From Streptomyces sp. NBC_00286 (GTDB taxonomy: Bacteria; Actinomycetota; Actinomycetes; Streptomycetales; Streptomycetaceae): a stretch of 64,000 bases of DNA. The position numbers and the translations under genes were made by a program. Positions 1-8,263 of this stretch are shown here, in pieces; the stretch's first letter is position 1, and every line of letters begins with the position of its first letter. The notes under the pieces are model-generated. The model was not told the DNA's origin. It searched no databases and worked only from the letters and a program-made list of their open reading frames with translations. Where the stretch lies: the NCBI RefSeq assembly GCF_036173125.1, contig NZ_CP108054.1, positions 2,108,001-2,172,000 of the forward strand. Direction: 5' to 3'.

Positions 1-1
1 G

Positions 2-439
2 GAAACCGGCCCGGTCATCGAAACCCCCCTGTCGGCGGCCCAGTCCCTGCACGACATGGTCTGCCAGTCGTGGGGCGGCATCGTCCGCGTCTTCCCCGCC
101 CTCCCCGCGGCCTGGTCGGACCTGACGGTCCACAACTTCCGCACGCAGGGGGCGTTTCTGCTCAGCGCGGTGCGGGAGGGAGGGGCGACGCGCTGGGTGC
201 GGCTGGCGAGCGAGGCGGGCGCGCCGTGCGTCGTACGTCACGGCATCGCGGGCGCCGTCGACGTACGGGACGCCCGCGGACGCCCCCTGCGATACGACTC
301 CGTCGACGACGGCACGATCCAAATCCCCCTACGTAAGGGCGAGTCGGCACTGATCACCGCCAAGGGCGACCGCCCGGACCTACAAATCGCTCCGGTCGAG
401 CCGAACGAGGCGGCCCCGCGATGGGGGCTACCGGCCTGA
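2..439 (+). CDS. C-terminal part of a GH95-type alpha-L-fucosidase/glycosidase (5' end outside window)
   Basis: The frame is open from the first bases of the window and ends in TGA. The visible 145 residues resemble the C-terminal beta-domain of GH95-like enzymes: a stretch around MVCQSWGGIVRVFPALP, then a beta-rich segment that packs on the (alpha/alpha)6 barrel. Such enzymes release terminal fucose or galactose from plant or host glycans. The catalytic residues and any export signal lie outside the window, so the exact family is inferred from the tail only. Its position beside other polysaccharide genes (the PL8 lyase about 4 kb away) fits a glycan-degrading role. Confidence 0.6.
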   Translation, partial: ETGPVIETPLSAAQSLHDMVCQSWGGIVRVFPALPAAWSDLTVHNFRTQGAFLLSAVREGGATRWVRLASEAGAPCVVRHGIAGAVDVRDARGRPLRYDSVDDGTIQIPLRKGESALITAKGDRPDLQIAPVEPNEAAPRWGLPA

Positions 440-911
440 TCGCCGGCTGCGGGTACGTTGTGGCTGGTCGCGCCCACGCGGCGGAGCCGCAAATTGACAC
501 AGCCCCGCGCCCCTAAAAACCTGCGACTGCCCGCACCCCGACGAGCAAGGGGCCCCGAAAAGCCCGGACCCCCAACTACCCGCATCCTCCCTCCGGCGGG
601 AGGGGACGTGGGCCGGTGCGTCCTATGCCCGTCGCTTAGCTCCGGTCTGGGCACACCAGAACCCTGTACCAGCAAGGGGCCGTACGCCCTGTTGGCGACG
701 GGCTGACGCACCGGACCACGGCCCCGCACCCACCAACCACCTCAGGGGCGCGGGGAACTGCGCGACCAGCCACACACAACCCGCAGCCGCGACACGCAGC
801 GTCACCCACCACCCCCTGGCGGGGGCCTGGGGCGCAGCCCCCAGCTTCGGGAAGGGGCGGGGCTGGGGAAAGAAACCCCGCCCCACCCACCCGCACGAAA
901 CCCGCCAACGC
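440..911. repeat. Gene-free stretch carrying an interspersed Streptomyces-type intergenic repeat
   Basis: No convincing gene lies between the glycosidase end and the rsgA stop. The stretch holds two repeat modules. The first, near 481, is gcggagccgc followed by tgacacagccccgcgcccct. The second, 744 to about 865, begins aggggcgcggggaactgcgc and ends near gggaaggggcggg. The second module recurs at 44681-44802, and the first recurs in variant form at 18168-18216. All copies are between genes, which suggests small mobile or transcript-end elements rather than coding sequence. ORFs called here on either strand are shadows of this repeat. Confidence 0.6.
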
Positions 912-2012
912 TCAGCGCCAACGCCCCCGCTTGGCGTCCATCGCGGCCCGCCCCAAAGCCCCCCGCCGCTTCCACTCCTTCCGAAGCTCCGCCCGAGCCC
1001 GCGCATCCGTCTTGGCAACGATCCGCTGATTCTCACGCAACAGCTTCCGATAGCTGTCGAGACGACGCTCCGGCAGCACACCCGACTCCACGGCCTCCAA
1101 CACCGCACACCCCGGCTCAGCCACATGCGCACAGTCCTGGAAACGACACTCCGCGGCAAGCTCCTCGATCTCCGAGAACACCTGCCCGACCCCACCCTCG
1201 GCATCGAAGAGCCCAACTCCCCGCAGCCCAGGCGTATCGATGAGCACACCGCCACCCGGCAGCACGAGAAGGTTGCGGGTCGTGGTCGTATGCCGCCCCT
1301 TCCCATCCACGTCACGCGTGGCGTGCACCGACATCACCTCTTCGCCGAGGAGGGCGTTGGCGAGGGTCGACTTACCGGCACCCGACTGCCCGAGCAGCAC
1401 GGACGTACCGCCGGAGACCACCGCGGCGAGGACATCGAGACCGTCCCCCACGGTGGAACTGACCGGCAGCACCGCCACACCCGGCGCGGTGGTCTCCACG
1501 TCCTGCACCAAATGCGAGAGCGTCGCACCGTCAGGCACGAGATCCGCCTTGGTCAGCACGACCAGCGGCTGCGCCCCCGACTCCCAGGCAAGCGCCAGAA
1601 ACCGCTCGATCCGCCCGAGATCGAGCTCCACCGCCAACGACACCGCGACCACCGCGTAGTCGACGTTGGCGGCAAGGATCTGCCCTTCCGACCGCTTCGA
1701 GGACGTCGAGCGCACGAAGGCGGTACGCCGCGGCAGATACGCCTGTACGTAACGGGGATCCCCGCCGGCGTCGACGGCGGCCCAGTCGCCGGTGCAGATG
1801 ACCCGCAGCGGATCGTTCGGCGTGACGAACTCGGTGTCGACCCGCACCAGCCCGTCGGCAGTGACCACATCGCACTGCCCACGATCAACCCGGACGACCC
1901 GCCCGGGCACCAGCCCCCGCTCGAGATACGGGGCGAATTCCGCAGCCCACGCGTCGTCCCAGCCATAGGACGCGAGCGGATGCGGAGAAAGAGAACCAGC
2001 AGACAAAGACAA
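912..2012 (-). CDS. rsgA: Ribosome small-subunit maturation GTPase RsgA
   Basis: This 366-residue protein is a circularly permuted GTPase that acts late in 30S subunit assembly. The order of parts fits the family: an N-terminal OB-fold-like segment, then the G4 motif TKAD, the P-loop GQSGAGKST and the G3 motif DTPG. A C-terminal zinc knuckle follows, with Cys/His residues in ECRFQDCAHVAEPGC. The start is a TTG preceded by AAGGGG at 7 nt; no better start is visible before the conserved part. A 23-codon ORF lies just upstream (2049-2120). It is transcribed away from the glycosidase and appears to form its own unit. Confidence 0.93.
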   Translation of the reverse strand: MSLSAGSLSPHPLASYGWDDAWAAEFAPYLERGLVPGRVVRVDRGQCDVVTADGLVRVDTEFVTPNDPLRVICTGDWAAVDAGGDPRYVQAYLPRRTAFVRSTSSKRSEGQILAANVDYAVVAVSLAVELDLGRIERFLALAWESGAQPLVVLTKADLVPDGATLSHLVQDVETTAPGVAVLPVSSTVGDGLDVLAAVVSGGTSVLLGQSGAGKSTLANALLGEEVMSVHATRDVDGKGRHTTTTRNLLVLPGGGVLIDTPGLRGVGLFDAEGGVGQVFSEIEELAAECRFQDCAHVAEPGCAVLEAVESGVLPERRLDSYRKLLRENQRIVAKTDARARAELRKEWKRRGALGRAAMDAKRGRWR

Positions 2013-2048
2013 GGGGTTGCCCCTTCGAAGGGTGGCCCCGGGAAGATG

Positions 2049-2120
2049 TCAGCCGGTGGCCACAGAGGTGGACTTGATGAACTTCCGGATGCGGGCAGCG
2101 CCCATCACAGAGACAGCCAT
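2049..2120 (-). CDS. Possible 23-residue leader peptide upstream of rsgA
   Basis: An ATG at 2120 is preceded by GGGAGG at 8 nt, a strong Streptomyces ribosome binding site, and opens a 23-codon frame ending in TGA at 2049. The peptide is basic in its middle (ARIRKFIKS) and has no cysteine or clear membrane segment. It ends 36 bases before the rsgA start and is co-directional, so it could be a leader ORF or a small free-standing peptide. The evidence is the ribosome binding site and position only; no homology is claimed. Confidence 0.4.
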   Translation of the reverse strand: MAVSVMGAARIRKFIKSTSVATG

Positions 2121-2264
2121 CGGTCACACCTCCCAACCAACCCAAGTCACCAGCGGCGCCCTCAGGCCACCGCTCGAACAGCCCCGACACTAGAGACACC
2201 TGAGCCACGACGCCATCGAATTTCGGCAACCCATGAACGCCGGCCATTGCGCGACGGGATAGCG

Positions 2265-3737
2265 TCACGCCAGTCCGTAGAGCGCCTCCAGGTCGACCAG
2301 TTGGACATCAGGGTCAGCCTGCGCAGCCGCGTAGGCCTTCTCGTTGAAGCCCGCGCCGCTGAGGCACATGAGTCGGGTGCCGGTGGTGTCGTAACGTCCG
2401 GCCTGGGCGATGAGGTCGCGGATGTGCCGGAGGCGCTCAATGTGGGCGATGCCCATGGTGTCGTTCCACTTGGCCTCGCCGATCGCAAGGAGCGGTGGCC
2501 TGGAGCCGTCGGCGATACCGATGACCGCCACATCCACTTCGTGTCCGACACGGGCCTTGGGATCGTGCACCACGCCGTGTCCGACGCGGGCGGGCAGGCC
2601 GCCGAACAGTTCCGGGTCGGCGTGGTGCAGTGCCCATTCGCGGCAGACCTGTTCGAAATGGGGACCGAGGACGTTGCTGATGAAGCGGCGACGGCTGGCC
2701 TGCCAGACGCGGGCCGCGCTGCCGGGGCGTTCCAGCTGGTCCCAGACCGGCCGCATGATGGCGTGATAGAAGCCGATCAGTGGTTCGGCGATGCGGTAGG
2801 TGGGGCGGTTCTCGCGGAAGGCGTCGGCATCCCGGTGCAACAGGCCGGCATCTTCAAGGACGTTGATGGGGTGAGCGATGTCGGTGGCCTTGCGCTCCAG
2901 GTACCCGGCCATGCCCCCGCGGGTGGCGTTGCCGTCGGCGACCGCCGCCAGCACGGACAGGTACAGGGCGGTGTCCCGCAGGTCGGGCTCTTCCGCGAGC
3001 AGATAGCGGGCCTCGCGGAACAAGGGGGTCTCCGGGTTGAGGACAGTGCGGACGACCCAGTCGTCGAAGTCGTCGGCTCCGTCCGGGGTGTCGCCACGGG
3101 CGAATTCCCGTCGATACGCAGGTGTACCGCCCACGATGGCGTTGACCTGCAGAGCAAGGCGCGGGTCTGTGATGTTCCAGAATTCGGCGGCCAGGCGGTG
3201 GTCGAGAGGGCGGACGACCAACTCCAGCCCTGCCCGGCCTCGTAGGGGAGCATTGCCGGACAGCAGCCTGCCCATGAACGACAGCGCCGAGCCACACAGC
3301 AGCAGCCGGGTACGGGACCCGCTGCGCTCGTCGCGCAGGGTCCGCAGCGCCTCCTGGATGATCGAGGGGAGCTCCGGATTCGCCTTGACGAGGTACGGGA
3401 ACTCGTCGATCACGACGGGCACGGGCCGCTCCGTGCCCAGCGCGAGGAGCGCGTCGACGGCCTCGGCCCAGTCGGAGAAGTGGTACGGACTGGCAGGGCG
3501 CACATGCGCGGTGAGCGCGGCACTGATCCTCCGCAAGGACTCGGCATCGGTGGCTTCGGTTGCGCCGAAGTAGAACCCGCCCACGGCACGGCAGGCCGCG
3601 TCGAGCAGGAAGGTCTTGCCCTGTCGGCGCCGCCCGGAGACCACCCCGAGCGTCGCGCCCGGCTGGTCATCCTCGATGAAACGCGTCAGCGCCGACCATT
3701 CGTAGTCGCGGTCGAACATCTCGACGGGCTTGTCCAT
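2265..3737 (-). CDS. Archaeal-type AAA ATPase with DUF234-like C-terminal domain
   Basis: About 490 residues. The N-terminal half is a P-loop ATPase: Walker A is GRRRQGKT and Walker B is VVIDEFPYL, with a sensor-like segment LLLCGSALSFM. This is the ATPase family common in archaea and scattered in bacteria. The C-terminal third contains a nuclease-like core (AIGEAKWNDTMG) typical of DUF234 proteins, after a winged-helix-like linker. The role of this family is unsettled; mobile or defence-linked functions have been suggested. ATG 3737 was chosen, with an in-frame GTG at 3752 as the alternative; both have a tight GGAGAGG. The promoter is AT-rich and carries an inverted repeat (3775-3794). The gene stands alone between unrelated neighbours, which fits acquisition by transfer. 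Confidence 0.75.
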   Translation of the reverse strand: MDKPVEMFDRDYEWSALTRFIEDDQPGATLGVVSGRRRQGKTFLLDAACRAVGGFYFGATEATDAESLRRISAALTAHVRPASPYHFSDWAEAVDALLALGTERPVPVVIDEFPYLVKANPELPSIIQEALRTLRDERSGSRTRLLLCGSALSFMGRLLSGNAPLRGRAGLELVVRPLDHRLAAEFWNITDPRLALQVNAIVGGTPAYRREFARGDTPDGADDFDDWVVRTVLNPETPLFREARYLLAEEPDLRDTALYLSVLAAVADGNATRGGMAGYLERKATDIAHPINVLEDAGLLHRDADAFRENRPTYRIAEPLIGFYHAIMRPVWDQLERPGSAARVWQASRRRFISNVLGPHFEQVCREWALHHADPELFGGLPARVGHGVVHDPKARVGHEVDVAVIGIADGSRPPLLAIGEAKWNDTMGIAHIERLRHIRDLIAQAGRYDTTGTRLMCLSGAGFNEKAYAAAQADPDVQLVDLEALYGLA

Positions 3738-3774
3738 GCCTCTCCGACCCACACCTCTCCGACGGACAGCAGAA

Positions 3775-3794
3775 TATAGAACTACACCTCTATA
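3775..3794. promoter_or_regulatory. AT-rich inverted repeat in the ATPase promoter
   Basis: TATAGA and TCTATA are separated by 8 bp, giving a perfect 6-bp-arm dyad just upstream of the ATPase start. A further CTATG follows at about 3806. The strip from about 3770 to 3808 is much richer in A/T than its surroundings. It probably contains the -10 region and an operator; no cognate regulator is identifiable. Confidence 0.4.
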
Positions 3795-3809
3795 AACTGT
3801 ACCCCTATG

Positions 3810-6368
3810 TCAGGCCCAGCCGCGCAGCGTGGCCCTGAAGCTCCGTCCGTACGCGTGGTGGGTGTCGAAGTCCAGCCGCGTTCCGCCGTGGGTCGCGCGT
3901 ACGCGTACCCCGTCGTCCGACGTGACCTCTCGCAGGGGCGGGCCAGGGAGCAGGACAGTGACCGTGTCGCGGTGCATGGTCGGGTCGGACACGGCGACGG
4001 TGGTCAGGCCTCGGCGTTCGCGTCGCACGATCACCGAGGCGGGGCCGTCGATGCGCATACGCATCCCTACTGCCTCATGACGGCCGGGTGTGAAGGTGTT
4101 GGCGGCCGTCAGGCCGAGGCCGGTATGGGTGACGGCCTGCAGGCGTGACGTGTTCGCCAGGACCTTCAGGGGCCCGTCGTGCAGGTACGAACGCAGGCCC
4201 GTCTCCGCCGCGTTCGGCACCAACACGTAGGCCAGGCGGGCCGGTTCAGCTCCTGGAGCCTGCTCGACCGTCACACCGAGCACGGTGCGGGTCACGGCGG
4301 TGTCCGGGTTCGAGGTGCGGACCACCCGGCGGCTGCGGGTAACCCTGTCCAGCGCGACCCGCACCGGCGGGGTGTCCAGGAAGACATAGCCGACGGCGGT
4401 CCGCTGTGTGGCGTTGGCGTAGCGCAGCCAGTGCAGGTCGCCGAGGCCCGGGCCGGTCCAGGGGCGGCCGTCAGGGCGCATTCCGGTGACGGAGAGCTGA
4501 TCGTCAGGTGCGGCGGTGCGGGCGTCGATCGTCGTGGTCACGGCCCGCCCGGCGCTGTCGCCGACCCCCGCCGCGAGCACCACGATCTCCTCGTCGAGCA
4601 GGAACCACGACTTGGTCGCCGTCGCGTTGCGGTAGGCAACGAAGTCGTCCGGCAGCAGCCCCGCTTCCTTGTCGCGGTGGGCGAGGTCGTCGGACTGCAC
4701 CATCCCGGCGGCGCCGTACGCCCCGAGGACGGCGCCGCCGGAGTACCGGTTGGTGCCGCGCGGGAAGTACACGTACTTGTTCTGCGACTCGGACGACGAA
4801 GTGAAGTTGAGCGGGTGGCCGGGGTTGTCGTAGTACGGCTTCCCGTACAGCTCGGGGATCGTCTGCCGCCGCTCGACCGGCGCGGTGACTCCCGCGAGGC
4901 CGTACGGCGAGACCGTGGTGAAGTAGTCGACGCCGTACGCCTGGGTCTGGTCCTGACCGGAGAGGTAGAGGTAGTACGCGCCGTCGCCCTGGAACCAGGG
5001 CATGAGGTTCTCGCCGTTCATGTACTCGTACTTGCTGATCCGGTCGGAACTGCGGGCGAGAGCGAAGGCGTACCCCGGTCTGCGGTGCACGGTCCGGTCC
5101 ATGGCGTTGAAGGCGACGCTGCGCGAGGCGGGGCTGAGGTCCGCGGGCGGGACGGTGGTGTCGCCGATGATGTCGGCGTAGCGCACGATGCTGACCGGGG
5201 AGACGAAGGCGGCCGGGTCGAGGGCGGTGCGCGAGGTCGACCGGATGTACTTGACGTAGCTCTTCAGGGCGGTGGCCTCGGCGCCGGTCGCGAGTGAGGC
5301 GAGGTCGACGACGGCCTCTACGACCACCGCGACATCGGTGTAGCCGGTGTCCGTCCGCGAGACCGCCCTCCCCTTGACGATCTCCATCATCCAGCCCTCG
5401 AAGATCAGCGGTGCGAAGCCGTTCTTCACCCAGCCGTGCACGGTCGGCACCAGTTCCTCGCCGTGCGCGAAACCCGTACCGTCGAGGATCTTGAGGGCCT
5501 GGACGACACGGGTCAGCAGGGCCTTGCCGTACGAGCCGGTGTAGGCGACGGAGGAGTGCTGGATGAAGGACCCGTCGGCGTAATGGCCGTCCGTGACACC
5601 GTGGTTGAGGTGGTACGGGTCGATGGTGACGAAGACCGTGAGCTGGTCGGTGAGGGCCTTGCGGATGCGCCCGTCGTCGCCGAGGAGCGCGCCCTGCAGG
5701 ATCCGGTTGGTGGTGATGTCGGCGAGGTTGGCGCCGGTGTGGAAGCGCGAGTCGAGGTTCACGTCTCCGTCGACGCCGTTGCGGAGGTAGGCGTCCATCG
5801 AGGTGACGTAGGTGCGGATGAGGTCGGGGCGGTACGCCTTCACCTCGTCGGAGAGTAACGCCAGGGTCTTGCTGATGTGCTGGGAGAGGCCGATCTCCCA
5901 GTGGTGCCAGTTGCCGTAGTAGCCCTTGGACTGGTCGCCGTAGTAGCGCTCGTGCAGCCGGCCGAGGCCGTCGATCACCCGGTGCTGCACGGCGGTGTTC
6001 CCGTACAGGTCGGAGGCTGGGGCGCCCGGTGTGCGGGTGGCGAGGGCGATCTCGTACAGCCGCCGGAACGCGGTGTTGAGGTTCGCCTCGTCGGTGCCGA
6101 GCACCAGACCGGCGAACAGTTCGCCCGCGCCCGCCGCCTCCATCGACGCCAGATTCGTCCGCGCGGCCGTGTCGATGGCGGCGAGCTTGGCGGCCGTCTC
6201 CCGCCGGGCGTTGGACTCGGCGGTCCCGGCGAACACCGCCACCGTGTTGGCCAGGAGACGTGCACTGCCCACGGCCACCTCCGCCGCGCTCGCCGGCTCC
6301 GAGGGGATCACGGCCACCAGACCGGCGGCTGAGAGGGCGGACAACAGCCGTCTTCGGGTGATCTCCAT
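3810..6368 (-). CDS. Tat-exported polysaccharide lyase family 8 (hyaluronate/xanthan/chondroitin lyase type)
   Basis: The 852-residue protein starts MEITRRRLL and continues into a hydrophobic segment ending ASA, a twin-arginine signal, so it is secreted. An alpha/alpha toroid follows. The family signatures are NWHHWEIG, TDGHYADGSFIQH and the downstream SYGKALL, which carry the His and Tyr used for beta-elimination of uronic-acid polysaccharides. The C-terminal half is the antiparallel beta-sandwich of PL8, with MNGENLMPWFQGDGAYYLY at its start. ATG 6368 is preferred over the longer frame because it places the Tat motif at residue 5. Codon 171 (5856-5858) is TTA, which in streptomycetes makes translation depend on the bldA tRNA. 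The exact substrate cannot be read from sequence. Confidence 0.9.
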   Translation of the reverse strand: MEITRRRLLSALSAAGLVAVIPSEPASAAEVAVGSARLLANTVAVFAGTAESNARRETAAKLAAIDTAARTNLASMEAAGAGELFAGLVLGTDEANLNTAFRRLYEIALATRTPGAPASDLYGNTAVQHRVIDGLGRLHERYYGDQSKGYYGNWHHWEIGLSQHISKTLALLSDEVKAYRPDLIRTYVTSMDAYLRNGVDGDVNLDSRFHTGANLADITTNRILQGALLGDDGRIRKALTDQLTVFVTIDPYHLNHGVTDGHYADGSFIQHSSVAYTGSYGKALLTRVVQALKILDGTGFAHGEELVPTVHGWVKNGFAPLIFEGWMMEIVKGRAVSRTDTGYTDVAVVVEAVVDLASLATGAEATALKSYVKYIRSTSRTALDPAAFVSPVSIVRYADIIGDTTVPPADLSPASRSVAFNAMDRTVHRRPGYAFALARSSDRISKYEYMNGENLMPWFQGDGAYYLYLSGQDQTQAYGVDYFTTVSPYGLAGVTAPVERRQTIPELYGKPYYDNPGHPLNFTSSSESQNKYVYFPRGTNRYSGGAVLGAYGAAGMVQSDDLAHRDKEAGLLPDDFVAYRNATATKSWFLLDEEIVVLAAGVGDSAGRAVTTTIDARTAAPDDQLSVTGMRPDGRPWTGPGLGDLHWLRYANATQRTAVGYVFLDTPPVRVALDRVTRSRRVVRTSNPDTAVTRTVLGVTVEQAPGAEPARLAYVLVPNAAETGLRSYLHDGPLKVLANTSRLQAVTHTGLGLTAANTFTPGRHEAVGMRMRIDGPASVIVRRERRGLTTVAVSDPTMHRDTVTVLLPGPPLREVTSDDGVRVRATHGGTRLDFDTHHAYGRSFRATLRGWA

Positions 6369-6500
6369 GGCGTCCTCCGCCACTGCGTCGGCGTCCTGAC
6401 GTGGCGGAGTCAAGCAGACGCCCTACTCAGCGACAAGGACCTCCGCCGGCTGAGCCGCTTGCGAGCACGGCCAATCCGGGGTCGCTCCGGAGCGAGCCCT

Positions 6501-8057
6501 TCAGCTCGCGTCCGTACAGCTGTGCCCGTTCAGCGTGACGTCGTACGGCGCCGAGTTCTCGCCCTCCCACGACGCGAGGAAACCGACCGTGAGCTTGCCG
6601 CCGGCGGGTACGTGCTTGTTGTAGTCGGCGGCGGTGGCGGTCACCCGGGAGCCGTCCTGGTCGGCCTTGCCGTCCCACATCTGGGTGATGCGCTGGCCGT
6701 CACGGAACTTCCAGCCGACGCGCCAGTCGTCGAGGGCCTTGGTGGTGGTGACGATGACGTTGGCCTGGAAGCCGTCCGGCCACTGGTTGACCAGGTCGTA
6801 ACCGGCCTTGCAGTACGCGGACTTGGTGGGCTCGGGGTCGGTTTCGTGGGAGTCCGTCGCCTCGCCCTGGGGCTTCTGGCCAGGCTGTTTGTCGCCGCCC
6901 TCGTCGTTCTCGTCGTTCTGGTCATCCTTGTCGCCGTCGGAGCCCGCCCCCGGATCCGAGGGGTCGGAGTCCGAGGGCTCCGGCGCTGGGGAGGCGGTGG
7001 CGGGCGGCAGGGCGTTCGGCGGGGGCACCTGGTCACCCACCGGCTCCCGGTCCGAGGCCGACTCGTCCTGTGCGACGGGGTCGCTGTCGGAGTCGGAGTT
7101 GAAGGCGCCCAGCGAGACCACGAGCGCGAGCAGGGACACGATGACGGCCGCGACCAGCAGCCCGGCGCGCCCGATCCGGGCCTTGCCCTCCTCGGCATCC
7201 GGCGGCGGCGCCACCTCATCCGGGTCGGTGCTCGACCGGCTGAGCCCCGACTCCACGGCTCTGCGCCGCCGTTCCAGATACGCGAGTCCGCCCCAGCCGA
7301 GCACGCCGCCCGCGAGCGCCGCGGGCACCCCGCCGCCGGTCGGCCGCAGACAGGCGGCGGCCTCCGCGCACCGCACGCATCGCGCTAGGTGACGGGAAAG
7401 GTCCTCGGGGGTGTCGGCACCGGGTGAGCGGGTGACCGCGTCGAGGAGCCGGGCGTAACGGCGGCACTCCGCGTCGAGCGGGGTGTCGAGATGGTTGCGG
7501 TGGCAGCGGTCGCGGAACACGCGGCGCACCTGCTCGAGTTCCTCGGCAGCGCCCTCCGGATCGAGACCGAGCCGGCCGGCCACGGCGGGCAGCGGTATCG
7601 CCTCGACCTCGGCCAGCCACAGCAGCGCCGCGTCCGCTTCCTGCATGTCCCTGAGCGCGCGCAACGCGAGCGGCCGTTGCAACGGCGGCCCCGAATAGCG
7701 CTCCGACTTCTCGGAGTTGAGCCACAGCCGCAGTTCCGGATCGAGGCGGTCGCCCTGGCCTCGCGACTCCCAGCGGGCAGCCGTTTTGCGTACGGAGGTC
7801 AGTAACAGCGGTATTCGCGGCAGCCGGGGCGTCCGCGACCGGCGCCCGAAGCTCTTGCCGCCGCTGTCCTCGGAGGCGCGCACCTCACGTATGCCATGGG
7901 AGAACGCCTCGGAGGCCAGCTGTCGGGCACCGGAGGAACCGGCGGTGCACAGATCGGCGTACGACAGCACCGCGTCCCAGCACTCCGAGAACAGGGTGGC
8001 CTCGGCCGCGTCTTCAGGGGTCGGCAGGTCAGGCATGGGCGGGGACTTCACCTGCAT
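6501..8057 (-). CDS. Membrane protein with sigma-factor-like, zinc anti-sigma-like and extracellular CBM2 domains
   Basis: A 518-residue protein with an unusual order of parts. Residues about 20-190 look like a degenerate ECF sigma factor: a region-2-like start, then a region-4-like helix-turn-helix around 140-185 (LPAVAGRLGLDPEGAAEELE). Residues 198-230 hold a zinc anti-sigma pattern, H223-x3-C227-x2-C230, with C198 upstream. One membrane helix lies near 297-319. A Ser/Asp/Pro-rich linker spans about 320-412, and residues 415-514 form a CBM2 cellulose-binding module with its two end cysteines (C416, C514) and spaced tryptophans. The expected topology is regulator inside, sugar-binding module outside. 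This recalls Clostridium RsgI sensors, but here a sigma-like part is on the same chain. ATG 8036 is an alternative start. Confidence 0.75.
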   Translation of the reverse strand: MQVKSPPMPDLPTPEDAAEATLFSECWDAVLSYADLCTAGSSGARQLASEAFSHGIREVRASEDSGGKSFGRRSRTPRLPRIPLLLTSVRKTAARWESRGQGDRLDPELRLWLNSEKSERYSGPPLQRPLALRALRDMQEADAALLWLAEVEAIPLPAVAGRLGLDPEGAAEELEQVRRVFRDRCHRNHLDTPLDAECRRYARLLDAVTRSPGADTPEDLSRHLARCVRCAEAAACLRPTGGGVPAALAGGVLGWGGLAYLERRRRAVESGLSRSSTDPDEVAPPPDAEEGKARIGRAGLLVAAVIVSLLALVVSLGAFNSDSDSDPVAQDESASDREPVGDQVPPPNALPPATASPAPEPSDSDPSDPGAGSDGDKDDQNDENDEGGDKQPGQKPQGEATDSHETDPEPTKSAYCKAGYDLVNQWPDGFQANVIVTTTKALDDWRVGWKFRDGQRITQMWDGKADQDGSRVTATAADYNKHVPAGGKLTVGFLASWEGENSAPYDVTLNGHSCTDAS

Positions 8058-8263
8058 CCGAAAAAGAGGGGAGTCAACTCACCAGGGCAATACGGCAGTT
8101 GAGCGGGGACAACTCAAGGGGGGTCAGAGTTTTTCACGCGACCCGCACAACTGACAAGCGTCACATGCATATGCACTGACCACTGCTGCCTCAGCAGCTC
8201 ACACCAACCCCGTCCCCACCAGCGCAAACTCCCGTTCCCCGCCCCGCACCGGGCCGCCCACCC

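Noticed and set aside
1125..3245. 706-codon plus-strand ORF across rsgA and the ATPase gene
   Set aside because: It is antisense to two genes with clear motifs and has Arg/His/Gly-rich content typical of GC-rich shadow frames.
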